From Pseudovibrio japonicus (GTDB lineage: Bacteria; Pseudomonadota; Alphaproteobacteria; Rhizobiales; Stappiaceae): a DNA stretch of 64,000 bases. How positions within the stretch are numbered: position 1 is the stretch's first letter; each line of letters starts with the position of its first letter. This document shows positions 18,115 through 27,400 of this stretch, in pieces. The notes below the pieces were generated by a model. It did no database searches. It was not told the origin of the DNA and was given only the letters and a program-made list of their open reading frames with translations. Made by a program: the position numbers and the translations under genes. The stretch covers positions 62,001 through 126,000 of the forward strand of contig NZ_BMXE01000009.1 of assembly GCF_014651595.1 (NCBI RefSeq), in the 5' to 3' direction.

Positions 18115-18744
18115 ATGGCTTGGAATCGTGACGAAATGGCCGCCCGTGCGGCAAAAGAACTGAAAGATGGTTTCTACGTGAACCTTGGCATTGGCATCCC
18201 GACACTGGTTGCCAACTACATTCCCGATGGCATGAATGTAGCTCTTCAGTCTGAAAACGGCATGCTCGGCATGGGCCCGTTCCCAACCGAAGACGAAGTG
18301 GATGCCGACCTGATTAACGCTGGCAAGCAGACCATCACCGAGCTTGACCGCACCAGCTACTTCTCTTCTGCTGACAGCTTTGGAATGATCCGCGGCGGCC
18401 ACATTGACTTGTCTATTCTCGGCGCAATGGAAGTCTCCGAAGAAGGCGATCTCGCCAACTGGATGATCCCCGGCAAGATGGTCAAGGGCATGGGCGGCGC
18501 AATGGACCTTGTGGCAGGCGTCAAGCGCGTTGTCATTATTATGGACCACACCAACAAACGCGGCGATAAAAAGCTCCTCCACAAATGCGCCCTACCACTC
18601 ACCGGCGTAAAATGCGTAGACCGCATCATCACCAACCTCGGAGTGTTCGACGTTGTTGATGGTGGTCTGAAGGTCGTCGAAATGGCCGATGGTGTAACGA
18701 TGGACGAGATCAAAGAAAAAACCGAAGCAAATCTGGTAGACTGA
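18115..18744 (+). CDS. scoB: Succinyl-CoA:3-ketoacid CoA-transferase subunit B
   Basis: This 209-residue subunit carries the catalytic glutamate in the [10 protein letters not shown] motif (near residue 44) that forms the glutamyl-CoA thioester. The start [30 protein letters not shown] is typical of the family. A strong ribosome site, GGGAGGG, precedes the ATG. The gene ends 27 bases before a rho-independent terminator, so scoAB is a two-gene operon. Confidence 0.93.
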   Translation: MAWNRDEMAARAAKELKDGFYVNLGIGIPTLVANYIPDGMNVALQSENGMLGMGPFPTEDEVDADLINAGKQTITELDRTSYFSSADSFGMIRGGHIDLSILGAMEVSEEGDLANWMIPGKMVKGMGGAMDLVAGVKRVVIIMDHTNKRGDKKLLHKCALPLTGVKCVDRIITNLGVFDVVDGGLKVVEMADGVTMDEIKEKTEANLVD

Positions 18745-18771
18745 TTTAACTTAATACTTCTTAGGACGTAG

Positions 18772-18798
18772 AGGGAGGGCAATGTGCTCTCCCTTTTT
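18772..18798 (+). terminator. Rho-independent terminator of scoAB
   Basis: AGGGAG (18772-18777) pairs with CTCCCT (18789-18794), followed directly by a T run. It lies 27 bases after the scoB stop. Confidence 0.75.
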
Positions 18799-18854
18799 GT
18801 TTGTGTTTGATAAGAGCACTTGGTAACAGCTCCCTAAAAAAAGGCGGAAAGCGA

Positions 18855-19481
18855 ATGATCGTTCTAAATCAAGATCAATTCATCGCTGCAGGTGCACTAC
18901 GAGAAGTGTACGTACATCCGGAATTTCACGATCGATGCATCAAAGTTGAAAAAAATCATGGAGGTGAAGGTGGGGCGGCTACATTAGCTGAGATCGTTTA
19001 TTTTGAATACCTTAAGAAAACACGACGACAGCAGCGTTTCGGGGCAATTGCATCTTATCATGGAGTTGTTGTGACAAGTAGAGGGCTTGGTACGGTATTT
19101 GACTTGGTTCGAGACGAGGAAACAGGAAAGACTTCCAGAACCTTATATTCTGAAATGTGCAAGCAGCATAATGACGTAGAGAAGGAACGGCACGAGAGAG
19201 AACTACGTGCTTTCAAGCATCGTCTTCTAAAAGATGCTGTTCTTGTTACGGATTTGTCACCTTGGAACATATGCGTCCAGAGGTTGAAGGGAGGACAGAT
19301 TCGATACTTCTTAATTGATGGCTCCGGACATCCGAACGCTCTACGGTATAATCGGTTCAGGATTTTCATTAAGATGTTCCGACAATTATCGCATCGGAAA
19401 CTAACGTCATATAATGTTTTGAAAACCTATTGCGTTGATTATGAGCTTTCGAAGATCCACTGGAGGGGAGTAGAAGAATAG
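18855..19481 (+). CDS. YrbL-like (PhoP-regulated network) protein
   Basis: This 208-residue cytoplasmic protein resembles the YrbL family of small kinase-like proteins. The opening LREVYVHPEFHDRCIKVEK resembles a nucleotide-binding lobe with a lysine, and VLVTDLSPWNICVQ followed by FLIDGSGH resembles the catalytic and metal-binding loops (D-x4-N and D-G) of aminoglycoside/lipopolysaccharide-kinase-fold proteins. The function of YrbL itself is unknown. The start is set at the ATG at 18855 behind GGCGGAAAG. Base composition is more A+T-rich than the flanking genes and it stands alone, suggesting horizontal acquisition. Confidence 0.65.
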   Translation: MIVLNQDQFIAAGALREVYVHPEFHDRCIKVEKNHGGEGGAATLAEIVYFEYLKKTRRQQRFGAIASYHGVVVTSRGLGTVFDLVRDEETGKTSRTLYSEMCKQHNDVEKERHERELRAFKHRLLKDAVLVTDLSPWNICVQRLKGGQIRYFLIDGSGHPNALRYNRFRIFIKMFRQLSHRKLTSYNVLKTYCVDYELSKIHWRGVEE

Positions 19482-19622
19482 CTTTCCTTTCAGTATGGCT
19501 TGGTCTTTGGTGGCTGATGCCACATTTGCAGAGCTAACGGCCTGCTTAAAAACTTGAAGCAGCTTTTCTTACCTGTTATCTCCCTTAGTATAAATAATTA
19601 AGGTCTAACTGAGGAGCTCTAT

Positions 19623-20249
19623 GTGATCCCAATAGACGTACTTGCCGGTTTCTTCACCGTTACTGTTTTGTTGGCGCTGGCTCCGGGCCCAGACAACATC
19701 TTTGTGCTGACACAGTCCGCAGTGTCTGGTCGTATGGCAGGGATTGCAGTGACGCTTGGGCTTTGTACTGGTCTCATCTTTCACACAACGGCAGTTGCCC
19801 TTGGTGTGACTGCAATTTTCCAGGCATCTGAGATGGCATTTACTGCTGTGAAGGTGTTGGGCGTCGGTTATCTGCTTTATCTCGCATGGGGAGCTTTCAG
19901 GGCGAAGCCTGAGCCACTAAAGCAAGACAAGGTTGATCAGTCTTCGTTGATTCCGCTGTACCGTCGTGGCGTGATCATGAACATAACCAACCCAAAGGTT
20001 GCGATCTTCTTTCTGTCGTTTTTCCCGCAGTTTATCAATCCGGCCCACGGCCCTTTGATGCCGCAGTTCTTCACGTTAGGCGCTGTGTTCATTCTGTCGG
20101 CTATCTTGGTATTCGGCAGCATCGCGTTTGCTGCCGGAACGATTGGAGAGCGTTTGAGCAAATCAGTGAAGGCTCAAAAGGTCATGAACCGCATCGCATC
20201 CGCTGTCTTCGTTGGCATGGCGCTAAAGCTGGCAGCAGCCACGAGATAA
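19623..20249 (+). CDS. LysE/RhtB-family amino-acid exporter
   Basis: This 208-residue inner-membrane protein has about six hydrophobic helices and the family signature APGPDNIFVLTQSAVSGR after the first helix, with GVIMNITNPKVAIFFLSFFPQF in the middle. It exports an amino acid or homoserine-lactone-like compound; which one is unknown. The start is the GTG at 19623, preceded by GAGGAG; the ATG at 19621 reads straight into a stop. It is followed by a bidirectional terminator. Confidence 0.88.
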   Translation: MIPIDVLAGFFTVTVLLALAPGPDNIFVLTQSAVSGRMAGIAVTLGLCTGLIFHTTAVALGVTAIFQASEMAFTAVKVLGVGYLLYLAWGAFRAKPEPLKQDKVDQSSLIPLYRRGVIMNITNPKVAIFFLSFFPQFINPAHGPLMPQFFTLGAVFILSAILVFGSIAFAAGTIGERLSKSVKAQKVMNRIASAVFVGMALKLAAATR

Positions 20250-20269
20250 CGAACACACCAGTCTGAAAT

Positions 20270-20304
20270 AAAAAATCCGCCGAAGTTCTCGGCGGATTTT
20301 TTTA
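20270..20304. terminator. Bidirectional rho-independent terminator
   Basis: AAAAATCCGCCGA and TCGGCGGATTTTT form a perfect long stem with a five-base loop, flanked by A and T runs. It separates the LysE gene from the convergent ferric permease gene. Confidence 0.9.
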
Positions 20305-20321
20305 CGTTGGTGCCGTAGAAA

Positions 20322-22061
20322 TTACTCGGCAGGCGCCATTGCAGCCTCTTTGGAGAAACGCTTGTTAGCGCGCTTCTCGCGGAAGGTATCGGCGCTTGTT
20401 TTTGCCAGCATAATCACTGGAATAATGCCTACAAGCACGATGGAGAGAGCCGGTAAAGCTGCATCCTCGAACGCCTCGGTCGATGCAGAATTGTAAACCG
20501 TGGTTGCCAGCGTTTCGAAGTTAAACGGGCGCAGCAGCAACGTCGCCGGAAGCTCCTTCATGCACTCTACAAAAGACAGCAGAGCAGCAGACAGGATCAC
20601 GGGTTTCATCAACGGCATATGCACGCGGCCAAGTGTGCCCCACGCGGTATGGCCAAGGCTGCGGGACGCCATGTCATAGTGTGGAGTGATCTTCCCAAAG
20701 CCGCCATCAATCTGACCGTAAGACATCGCCAGAAAACGCACCACGTAAGCATAAATGAGCGCAGTGCCTGAGCCGATCAGCAGCAACCCGGTTCCAAAGC
20801 CAAACAGCGCTTGTGTGCTTGCGGAGATCATGTTGTCCAATGCGGCGACCGGGAACAAAATACCGACAGCCAGAATTGTGCCGGGAACAGCATACCCGAT
20901 TGAGGCAACGCGGCCCAGGAACGTGGTGACGTTGCTTGGGAACAAGCGGCGGCGATAGGCCAGCATCAGGCTGATGGCGATGGAAACCGCAGCAGCCACA
21001 GCCGCAAGCCAGAGGGTATTGCCAGCAGCGGCCCATAGAGCAGGCTCAAACAGGTCTTCAATACGGCGGCTTGCCCGGCTCAGCAGCAACAGGGACGGGA
21101 AGAGGAAACCCAAAATGATTGGCAAGGAGCAGATAACGACAGCAAGCCAACCACGCCAGCCTTTTAGTTCATAGCTCGGTAAAGCACGATACGTGCCGGT
21201 GGTTTGGTGGAAGCGTTGTTTGCGCCGCCCATAATACTCAAAGAACATCAGTGCCAGCACAAACACCAGCATGATTGTTGCGATCTGTGCAGCACCGGTC
21301 AGGTTTGAGCGGTTGAGCCACGTGTCATAAACGGAAAAGGTTAGCGTCTGAACGCCGAAGAAAGAGACTGCGCCAATATCATTGAGGCACTCCATCAGGG
21401 CGAGCGTGACACCAACGACGATCGCGGGACGTGCCAGCGGTAAAGCGACTTTCCAGAACAGGCGAAGCGGACCTGCCCCGAGTGTGCGGGAAACATCCAG
21501 TGCGCAGGCCGACTGGATCAGGAATGAAGCACGGGCACTCAGGTAAACATAGGGGTAAAGAACAAACCCCATCACAAACATGGCGCCGCCAAGAGAGCGG
21601 ATCTCCGGGAACCAGTAGTCGCGAGAAGTCTGGAAACCAAAGACACTGCGGATCAGGCTTTGTACAGGCCCCGTGTAATCCAGTAGCTCAACATAGGAAA
21701 AAGCAATAATGTAGGTCGGCACAGCAAACGGCAGAAGCAACGCCAGATCAAACCAGCGCCGTCCGGGAAAACGGCACATGGTCACCAGCCAGGCGGTGCT
21801 GACCCCCACCACGAACACAATCAGCCCGACCCCGACCATCAATTGGACCGTGGTGGAAATAGCGCGTGGCAGAATTGTTGAAACAAGATGCGGCCACAGA
21901 TTGCCCGAAGAACCCATGGCCATGAAAACAATTGCAATAACCGGCATTACAACAAGGCCGGCTAGAAAGTAGGTACCAAATGCGAGCAGCCGCTCCCCTC
22001 GCGAAGAGGGGGCGGCCGTCCTGTATTGTGGCGATCCACTATGTCCGTGTCTGGATGTCAT
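20322..22061 (-). CDS. fbpB: Ferric iron ABC transporter permease (FbpB/SfuB type, duplicated)
   Basis: This 579-residue inner-membrane protein has about twelve transmembrane segments in two tandem permease halves, as in FbpB. Each half has an EAA-like loop, the first being TLGAGPLRLFWKVALPLARPA and the second SLGHTAWGTLGRVHMPLMKP. It moves Fe(III) delivered by the binding protein encoded immediately upstream. It lies 33 bases after that gene and certainly shares its transcript. No ATPase gene (fbpC) is adjacent, so the ATPase must be encoded elsewhere. Confidence 0.9.
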   Translation of the reverse strand: MTSRHGHSGSPQYRTAAPSSRGERLLAFGTYFLAGLVVMPVIAIVFMAMGSSGNLWPHLVSTILPRAISTTVQLMVGVGLIVFVVGVSTAWLVTMCRFPGRRWFDLALLLPFAVPTYIIAFSYVELLDYTGPVQSLIRSVFGFQTSRDYWFPEIRSLGGAMFVMGFVLYPYVYLSARASFLIQSACALDVSRTLGAGPLRLFWKVALPLARPAIVVGVTLALMECLNDIGAVSFFGVQTLTFSVYDTWLNRSNLTGAAQIATIMLVFVLALMFFEYYGRRKQRFHQTTGTYRALPSYELKGWRGWLAVVICSLPIILGFLFPSLLLLSRASRRIEDLFEPALWAAAGNTLWLAAVAAAVSIAISLMLAYRRRLFPSNVTTFLGRVASIGYAVPGTILAVGILFPVAALDNMISASTQALFGFGTGLLLIGSGTALIYAYVVRFLAMSYGQIDGGFGKITPHYDMASRSLGHTAWGTLGRVHMPLMKPVILSAALLSFVECMKELPATLLLRPFNFETLATTVYNSASTEAFEDAALPALSIVLVGIIPVIMLAKTSADTFREKRANKRFSKEAAMAPAE

Positions 22062-22094
22062 GGAATGGCTTCAACTCGATTTGTCTGTGGGAAC

Positions 22095-23144
22095 TTAGCT
22101 GGATGGACCGTCGTCAAAGCTAACTACATCGGCCATTTCACTTGCTTTGGCACGCAGTGCCGCAATCTCTGCAAGGGAAATGTCATCAGCTTTAAAATCA
22201 CCCCAGGATGCAACCAGTTCGGATGGCTCAATGCCAGCCTCTACCGGATACTCAAAGTTCTCTGCCGCGTAGATGGCCTGAGCTTCGTCAGACGCAAGGA
22301 ACTCCATCAGCTTGATGGCGTTCTCTTGGTTTGGTGCGTATTTTGCCAGGATCATGCCGGAGATGTTCACGTGAGTGCCGCGATCTTCAGTGTTCGGGAA
22401 GATGATGCGGACTGACTCTGCCCACTCTTTCTGTTCCGGATCCTTTTCGTTGGTTTGCATTTTGCCCATGTAGTAGGTGTTACCCAAGGCAATGTCACAC
22501 TCACCGGAGTAAATGGATTTAACCTGATCGCGGTCACCACCGGTTGGTCTGCGGGCAAGGTTGTCACGCACACCTTCCATCCACTTTTCTGCTTCAGCTT
22601 CGCCCTTGTGGGCAATCATGGAAGCGAACAGACCGATAGAATATACATGTTGGCCAGAACGGGTGCAGAGACGGCCTTTCCATTTTGGATCAGCAAGCTC
22701 TTCATAAGTGATGCTGTCTTGATCCACGCGATCTTTGGAGGCGTAAATCACACGGGCACGAGTGGTCAGACCAAACCAGTGGCCTTCCGGGTCACGCAGG
22801 TTTTCTGGAATGTTGTTGTTGATCACTTCATTTTCGAGAGGCTGGCTAACGCCCAGATCCTTTGCGCTCTGCAAACGGCCGATGTCGACGGAAAGAAGAA
22901 CATCTGCCGGAGAGTTTTCACCCTCAGCCTGCATGCGTTCGCCAAGGCCGTCGCTTGCGTAAACGAGGTTTGCTGTAACGCCGGTTTTCTCGGTAAATGC
23001 GTCGAGAAGCGGTTTGATCAGTTCTGGCATACGGTAAGAATAGATATTTACTTCTTCTGCAGCCTGAGCTGAAGCTACCAGAGCAGTTGTGCCGAGGGCA
23101 AAACCAACTGCGGACAGCCCGATTCCCTTAAACAATGACTTCAT
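22095..23144 (-). CDS. fbpA: Ferric iron ABC transporter periplasmic binding protein (FbpA/FutA family)
   Basis: This 349-residue secreted protein has a clear signal peptide ending SAQA-AEE, then VNIYSYRMPELIKPLLDAF. The tyrosines of YSYR and of GNTYYMGKM are at positions where family members bind Fe(III). It captures periplasmic ferric iron for the downstream permease. Upstream lie a consensus promoter and an Irr-type iron control element, so expression is expected to respond to iron and heme status. Start ATG 23144 with GGAG nine bases ahead. Confidence 0.92.
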   Translation of the reverse strand: MKSLFKGIGLSAVGFALGTTALVASAQAAEEVNIYSYRMPELIKPLLDAFTEKTGVTANLVYASDGLGERMQAEGENSPADVLLSVDIGRLQSAKDLGVSQPLENEVINNNIPENLRDPEGHWFGLTTRARVIYASKDRVDQDSITYEELADPKWKGRLCTRSGQHVYSIGLFASMIAHKGEAEAEKWMEGVRDNLARRPTGGDRDQVKSIYSGECDIALGNTYYMGKMQTNEKDPEQKEWAESVRIIFPNTEDRGTHVNISGMILAKYAPNQENAIKLMEFLASDEAQAIYAAENFEYPVEAGIEPSELVASWGDFKADDISLAEIAALRAKASEMADVVSFDDGPSS

Positions 23145-23197
23145 TGGAGCATCTCCTACGTGATCTTATATGCGTCTGCGAACGCTTGTCATTAGCT

Positions 23198-23230
23198 GTT
23201 ATATCGGAAAGTTGACTTTCTCTGTCAACT
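23198..23230 (-). promoter_or_regulatory. fbpAB promoter with overlapping inverted repeat
   Basis: On the minus strand a TTGACA -35 box (23223-23228) stands 17 bases from GATATA (23200-23205). A perfect inverted repeat AGTTGAC-N7-GTCAACT (23210-23230) overlaps the -35 box and is a candidate second operator. Confidence 0.6.
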
Positions 23231-23253
23231 AATAAACTTCGTAAAAACAATGG

Positions 23254-23270
23254 GATAGAATGATTCTAAA
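23254..23270 (-). promoter_or_regulatory. Irr-box-like iron control element (ICE) upstream of fbpA
   Basis: On the minus strand the 17 bases read TTTAGAATCATTCTATC, matching 15 of 17 positions of the alphaproteobacterial ICE consensus TTTRGAAYNRTTCYAAA. It lies 25 bases upstream of the predicted -35 box, a position more usual for activation than repression. Confidence 0.65.
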
Positions 23271-23443
23271 CTATAAAACTCAGCTTTCTGAGGGCTATCT
23301 GGTTGCAATTGCGAATGATTTTCAGTTGCGCCTTGTATCCGCGCAGAAAAAAAGTTCACCAAAAAACTCAGCGTTGTTGAAAACAATCAGAAGGTAGGGA
23401 GCTTGGTTGCAGTTTGGGGGAGGGGGAAAAGCAGTATTTGCCC

Positions 23444-24412
23444 CTATGGAACCGGTGTGTCACCACTCAATACGCGGGCCATCCAGGCCCGATTCATATT
23501 CTGCCCACACAGGACAAAAGACGCTTTTTTGCCTTGTAGACTGTCCCGTTCGTTTGAGAGACCGGCAAGACCAGCCGCAGCAGCGCCTTCGCATGCATTG
23601 TGGGTTGTGCGATAGAGCAGACGGATCGCTTCGGCAATTTCCTCATCACTCACGCGTATAACGCGTTCTGCGCCAGAGCGAATGTGCGCAAATGCTTCTC
23701 GCGCAGGGCCTCTCACACTAATTCCTTCTGCAAAAGTATCGGCAGAGGAGGTGAGTGTGTATTCGCCAGCCTCAATGGATCGCGCGCACCCATCTGCCTT
23801 TTCTGCGACTACGCCGATGATCTTTGTCTTCAGGCCAAAAAGATCCCGAACAGAAATCAGTCCACAAATCCCCGTGCCCAAACCAACAGGCACATAAATC
23901 ACATCCAGATCCTTCATTGCTCTGAAAATTTCAAGCGCGTAGGTCGCCGCACCCAACACCAGGTCATAGTTGAAGCCCGGAGAAAGTACCTGCTTGGAAT
24001 CCTCGGCCATCTGGCAGGCAAAGTCGTGCGCTTCTTCAAAGTCATTACCATGTTCAATGAGGAATGCACCATAGCTTTGGATCGCTGCTGTCGTCTCACT
24101 GGAGGTGCCTTGCGGAACAACGATGGCAGCTCGTTGATGCAGCTCTCTGGCGGCCCAGGCCATGCCTAGCCCAAAGTTGCCACGGGTCGCAGCTACAAAG
24201 CTTGAGGAGCTGATATGGCGTTCTGACTGCCGTAAGAGATAAAGCAAAGCGCAGCGTGCTTTGAAGGAACCGGTCGGCGCATGGTTTTCGTGTTTGATGA
24301 AAACCTCACAGCCCAAAGCCTCATTCAACAAGGGCCAGCTGTAAAGCGCCGTTGGCGGCATGTGGTGCCGCAATTCCTGTGAAGCTTGTTCCAAGGCAGC
24401 CAGTGTGAGCAT
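23444..24412 (-). CDS. PLP-dependent threonine/serine dehydratase-like enzyme
   Basis: This 322-residue enzyme belongs to the tryptophan-synthase-beta (fold type II) family. The PLP lysine is K51 in PTGSFKARCA, the phosphate loop is PVGLGTGICG and a serine/threonine-dehydratase-like ATRGNFGLGMAWAA segment follows the lysine. It probably deaminates a hydroxy-amino acid; the substrate (threonine, serine or hydroxyaspartate) is uncertain. It lacks the C-terminal regulatory domain of biosynthetic IlvA, so it is a short catabolic type. Of two in-frame ATGs (24418 and 24412), the second has a proper six-base spacing from GGAG. That GGAG lies in a hairpin shared with the region after pdhS. Confidence 0.82.
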   Translation of the reverse strand: MLTLAALEQASQELRHHMPPTALYSWPLLNEALGCEVFIKHENHAPTGSFKARCALLYLLRQSERHISSSSFVAATRGNFGLGMAWAARELHQRAAIVVPQGTSSETTAAIQSYGAFLIEHGNDFEEAHDFACQMAEDSKQVLSPGFNYDLVLGAATYALEIFRAMKDLDVIYVPVGLGTGICGLISVRDLFGLKTKIIGVVAEKADGCARSIEAGEYTLTSSADTFAEGISVRGPAREAFAHIRSGAERVIRVSDEEIAEAIRLLYRTTHNACEGAAAAGLAGLSNERDSLQGKKASFVLCGQNMNRAWMARVLSGDTPVP

Positions 24413-24418
24413 GTGCAT

Positions 24419-24447
24419 CTCCTGCGAAGGTCAGCCCACCGCAGGAG
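24419..24447 (-). promoter_or_regulatory. Hairpin enclosing the dehydratase ribosome-binding site
   Basis: Eight-base perfect arms CTCCTGCG and CGCAGGAG with a 13-base loop fill the gap between pdhS and the dehydratase gene. The 3' arm on the minus-strand message is the Shine-Dalgarno sequence of the dehydratase, so folding would hide it. No T run follows, so it is not an ordinary terminator. Confidence 0.6.
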
Positions 24448-24451
24448 CGCA

Positions 24452-27400
24452 CTATTCAGCAAGAACGCGCTGCGGAGGGAAGGTAACTTGGGCCAACGTA
24501 CCCTCATCCTCTTCAGAATTTATTGAAAATGAAGCGCGATTTGCTTCCACAAGGGCTTTAGTTAAGGGAAGGCCAAGACCCGACCCCTCTGTTGAGGCCG
24601 AAGCATCAAGACGCCGGAACGGTTGAAGGGCAGCTTCAAGGTCGGCCTTGGACATGCCATGACCCGTGTCGCGCACTTTCAAATGCACTTCGCCATTTGC
24701 ATCAAGCCCAAGAGAAACAATCACCTGACCACCAGAGCGATTAAACTTGATGGCATTGGAAAGCAGGTTCAGCGTGATTTGGCGAAGCGTTTTGGGATCA
24801 GCCACAATCTTGGGAACGGACAATGGCGTGCTCGCGCGAATGATCACGCGTCGGTCATTAGCCTGCGGCTGCAGCAACGCAACGCACTCATTAATGATGT
24901 CCGCCGCGGAGACGGCCTCAAACGCCAGATCCATCTTTCCAGCCTCGATCTTGGCCAGATCGAGTAAATCGTTGATCAGGGTCAGCATATGCGAGCAGGA
25001 GCGGTGAATATCGCGTGCATATTCTTTGTAACGCACATTCCCCAGCTCACCGAAACGCTCTTCCTGCATCACTTCGGAAAATCCAATCACAGCGGTAAGC
25101 GGTGTCCGGATCTCGTGGCTGATCTTGGTCAGATACTCCGACTTGTGGGTGTTTGCTTTTTCGGCTTTGTAGCGCGCGCTTACCAACTCTTCTTCAGCGC
25201 GCTTGAACTGAGTGATGTCACGCAGAACGGCGCAGAATAAACGCTCATTAGCGTGACTGACACGCCCCATGCTCAGGAAGGTCGGGAACAGGTCACCATC
25301 CAGCGTCTGGCAAATCACTTCGCGCCCATCATTGAGTACGCTGGAAACACCATTGGCAACCAGACCATCCAGATAATCCAGCGCGGCAATGTGGCTTTCA
25401 TCGGCAAGGAAGGTCGTGAACGGTGCGCCAAGAAGGTCATCCTCACTGGCGTTGAACAAAGCCTGGGCAGAGTGATTAGCACTACGGATGATACCCCGTT
25501 GGTCCATCACAAGTACGCCATCGGTTGCCGTTGCCAGCACCGACTCCAACTCTTCAATACGTGTATGCAAATGCTTGATCTGCGCATTAGATGCACCGGC
25601 GCTCGTCGCTCGCGGTGCAACCGAAAGCTCATCCTCAGAGGCATCATCCGGGGCTTTCTCAACGACAGAGATCATGAGAGCTTGCGCACCGTTCCATGGC
25701 ACAGCATGCATTCGCGCATCAGCTGAAAGCACACCGCCTCCGGCAAGGCGCACATGCACCACCCGGTCAACAGTCTGAGGGCTTGGAGTAGGGCACTCTT
25801 CCGGCTCAGCAAAGATTGCCTCAAGCCCGCCAGCTTCATTTAGCGCTTCGAAGCGCTCGTAGCCAAGCAATTCCAGCAGTGTATCGTTTGCATAAACAAC
25901 GTCACGTTCGCGAACGATGGCAACACCAATCGGCAGACGGTCCAAAAGACGCGGATCAATTGGCGCGACGATCGGTTTATCGGGAATACGGCCATTTTTC
26001 TCGCGGGCCCGTTCAGCCGCCTCTTCAATGTCCGGCGGAACACGTGGCAACACCACATGGGTGACATTGTCGTGTTTCTTCTCAGCCTGCGCCTTCTCTT
26101 CGCGAGCAGCAGCGTCTGCAGGTAGCGAGATAACGTTATCCGCTGTGGCCTCAGGTGCACGTGCAGCCTCTGGCTTCGCCGCATGGGTTTCCGCGACAGC
26201 TAGTGCAGCCGCTTCTTCAGATGTTGTCGGAACGGATTTTGAGGTCTCAGCCTTTGCTGGAGTAGGTTCCGGCTTTTTCTCCGCACCAAGCGCACGCGCA
26301 ATTTTGTCAAACGCGTCTTGTTCGGGTTTCGAAAGCCGGGTGTTTTCTCGTGCAGCAGGCTGCTTGTCCACCAGACGAACGATGCTGCTCGTCAACTCCG
26401 CAAGGCTGCGGGGGCCAGATCTGGTTTGTTTTGGCGGGGCATCCGGAAGATTTGCTATAGCACGGGCAAAATCGTCTTTGCTGCTTTGTGTCGGAATAGA
26501 CGGCAGCTCACCAGCCTGTCCTGCAACTTCCGCAGAAACACGCTCCACCTCTTCCTGCTCGGGCATTACCAGCTCGGCAATGTCCTCTTTCAGCGCTTCA
26601 ACCTCCGGGGAAGCCGCAATCTCAAGAGGATCAGCCGGATCGTGAAGCACATCCGCATCGGTCAGCTGAAGAAGGCCCTCTTCTTCGTCAACCTTAACCG
26701 GCTCTTCCGTAGGCACAAACCGCAAGCCATCTTCCAAGGCCTCTTCGGGCTCGGGCTCTGGCTCGTCTGGCGCTGCAAGTGCTGCGACCTCGCCAGCCGC
26801 ATCCGGCTCAGCTTCAGTGATGGCCTCAACAACTGGCTCTTCAGCTGGTTGTGTCGCTTCAGGTGTGTCTGGCTCAACCGCTTGAGTGGCTTCGCTGACC
26901 TCTGGTTCTTGTTCGTCTTCCTCTTCATCCTCGTTGAAATCGATGATCAACTCGGGAATTTCCGGTTCACTCTGCAAAAAGCCCGGAGCGGTAATCCCGT
27001 CGTCCAGCGGCTCTTCTAATAGTTCAGAAACCTGAAGTGCCTCTGCCTCTATCTCTGGTTCAGTAAGCGCACCGATTGGTGCGACATCAGCCTGCAAAAA
27101 ACGTTCAGGCTGGTCGTGTTCGAGGGATAGTCCAGGACTTGGTGCCGCATCCGTCTCTACAGGAGGTGGCTCAGGCAGCTCGTCGGTGTCTTTTCCATCT
27201 ACCCTGTGCGTCGCCGATAGCTTCGCAAGGGCAGCAAGCGGGTCCACCGGTTCATCGGCGGTGATCGCATCCACACTACGTATAACCCCAAATCCACGCA
27301 GCCCGTCATACTCACCGGTTTTGCTCTCAACCGGTTGAGCAGACAGATCGACAGGAACGACTTTGTTGGAATTGCACGCAGGCCAAAGCATCGTAGCGCC

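Noticed and set aside
25917-27019. Long plus-strand open frames of 230-240 codons opposite pdhS
   Set aside because: They are antisense to a clear histidine kinase, show repetitive Ser/Ala or Phe/Leu/Arg composition that mirrors the Glu/Pro-rich sense codons, and have no family pattern or ribosome site.
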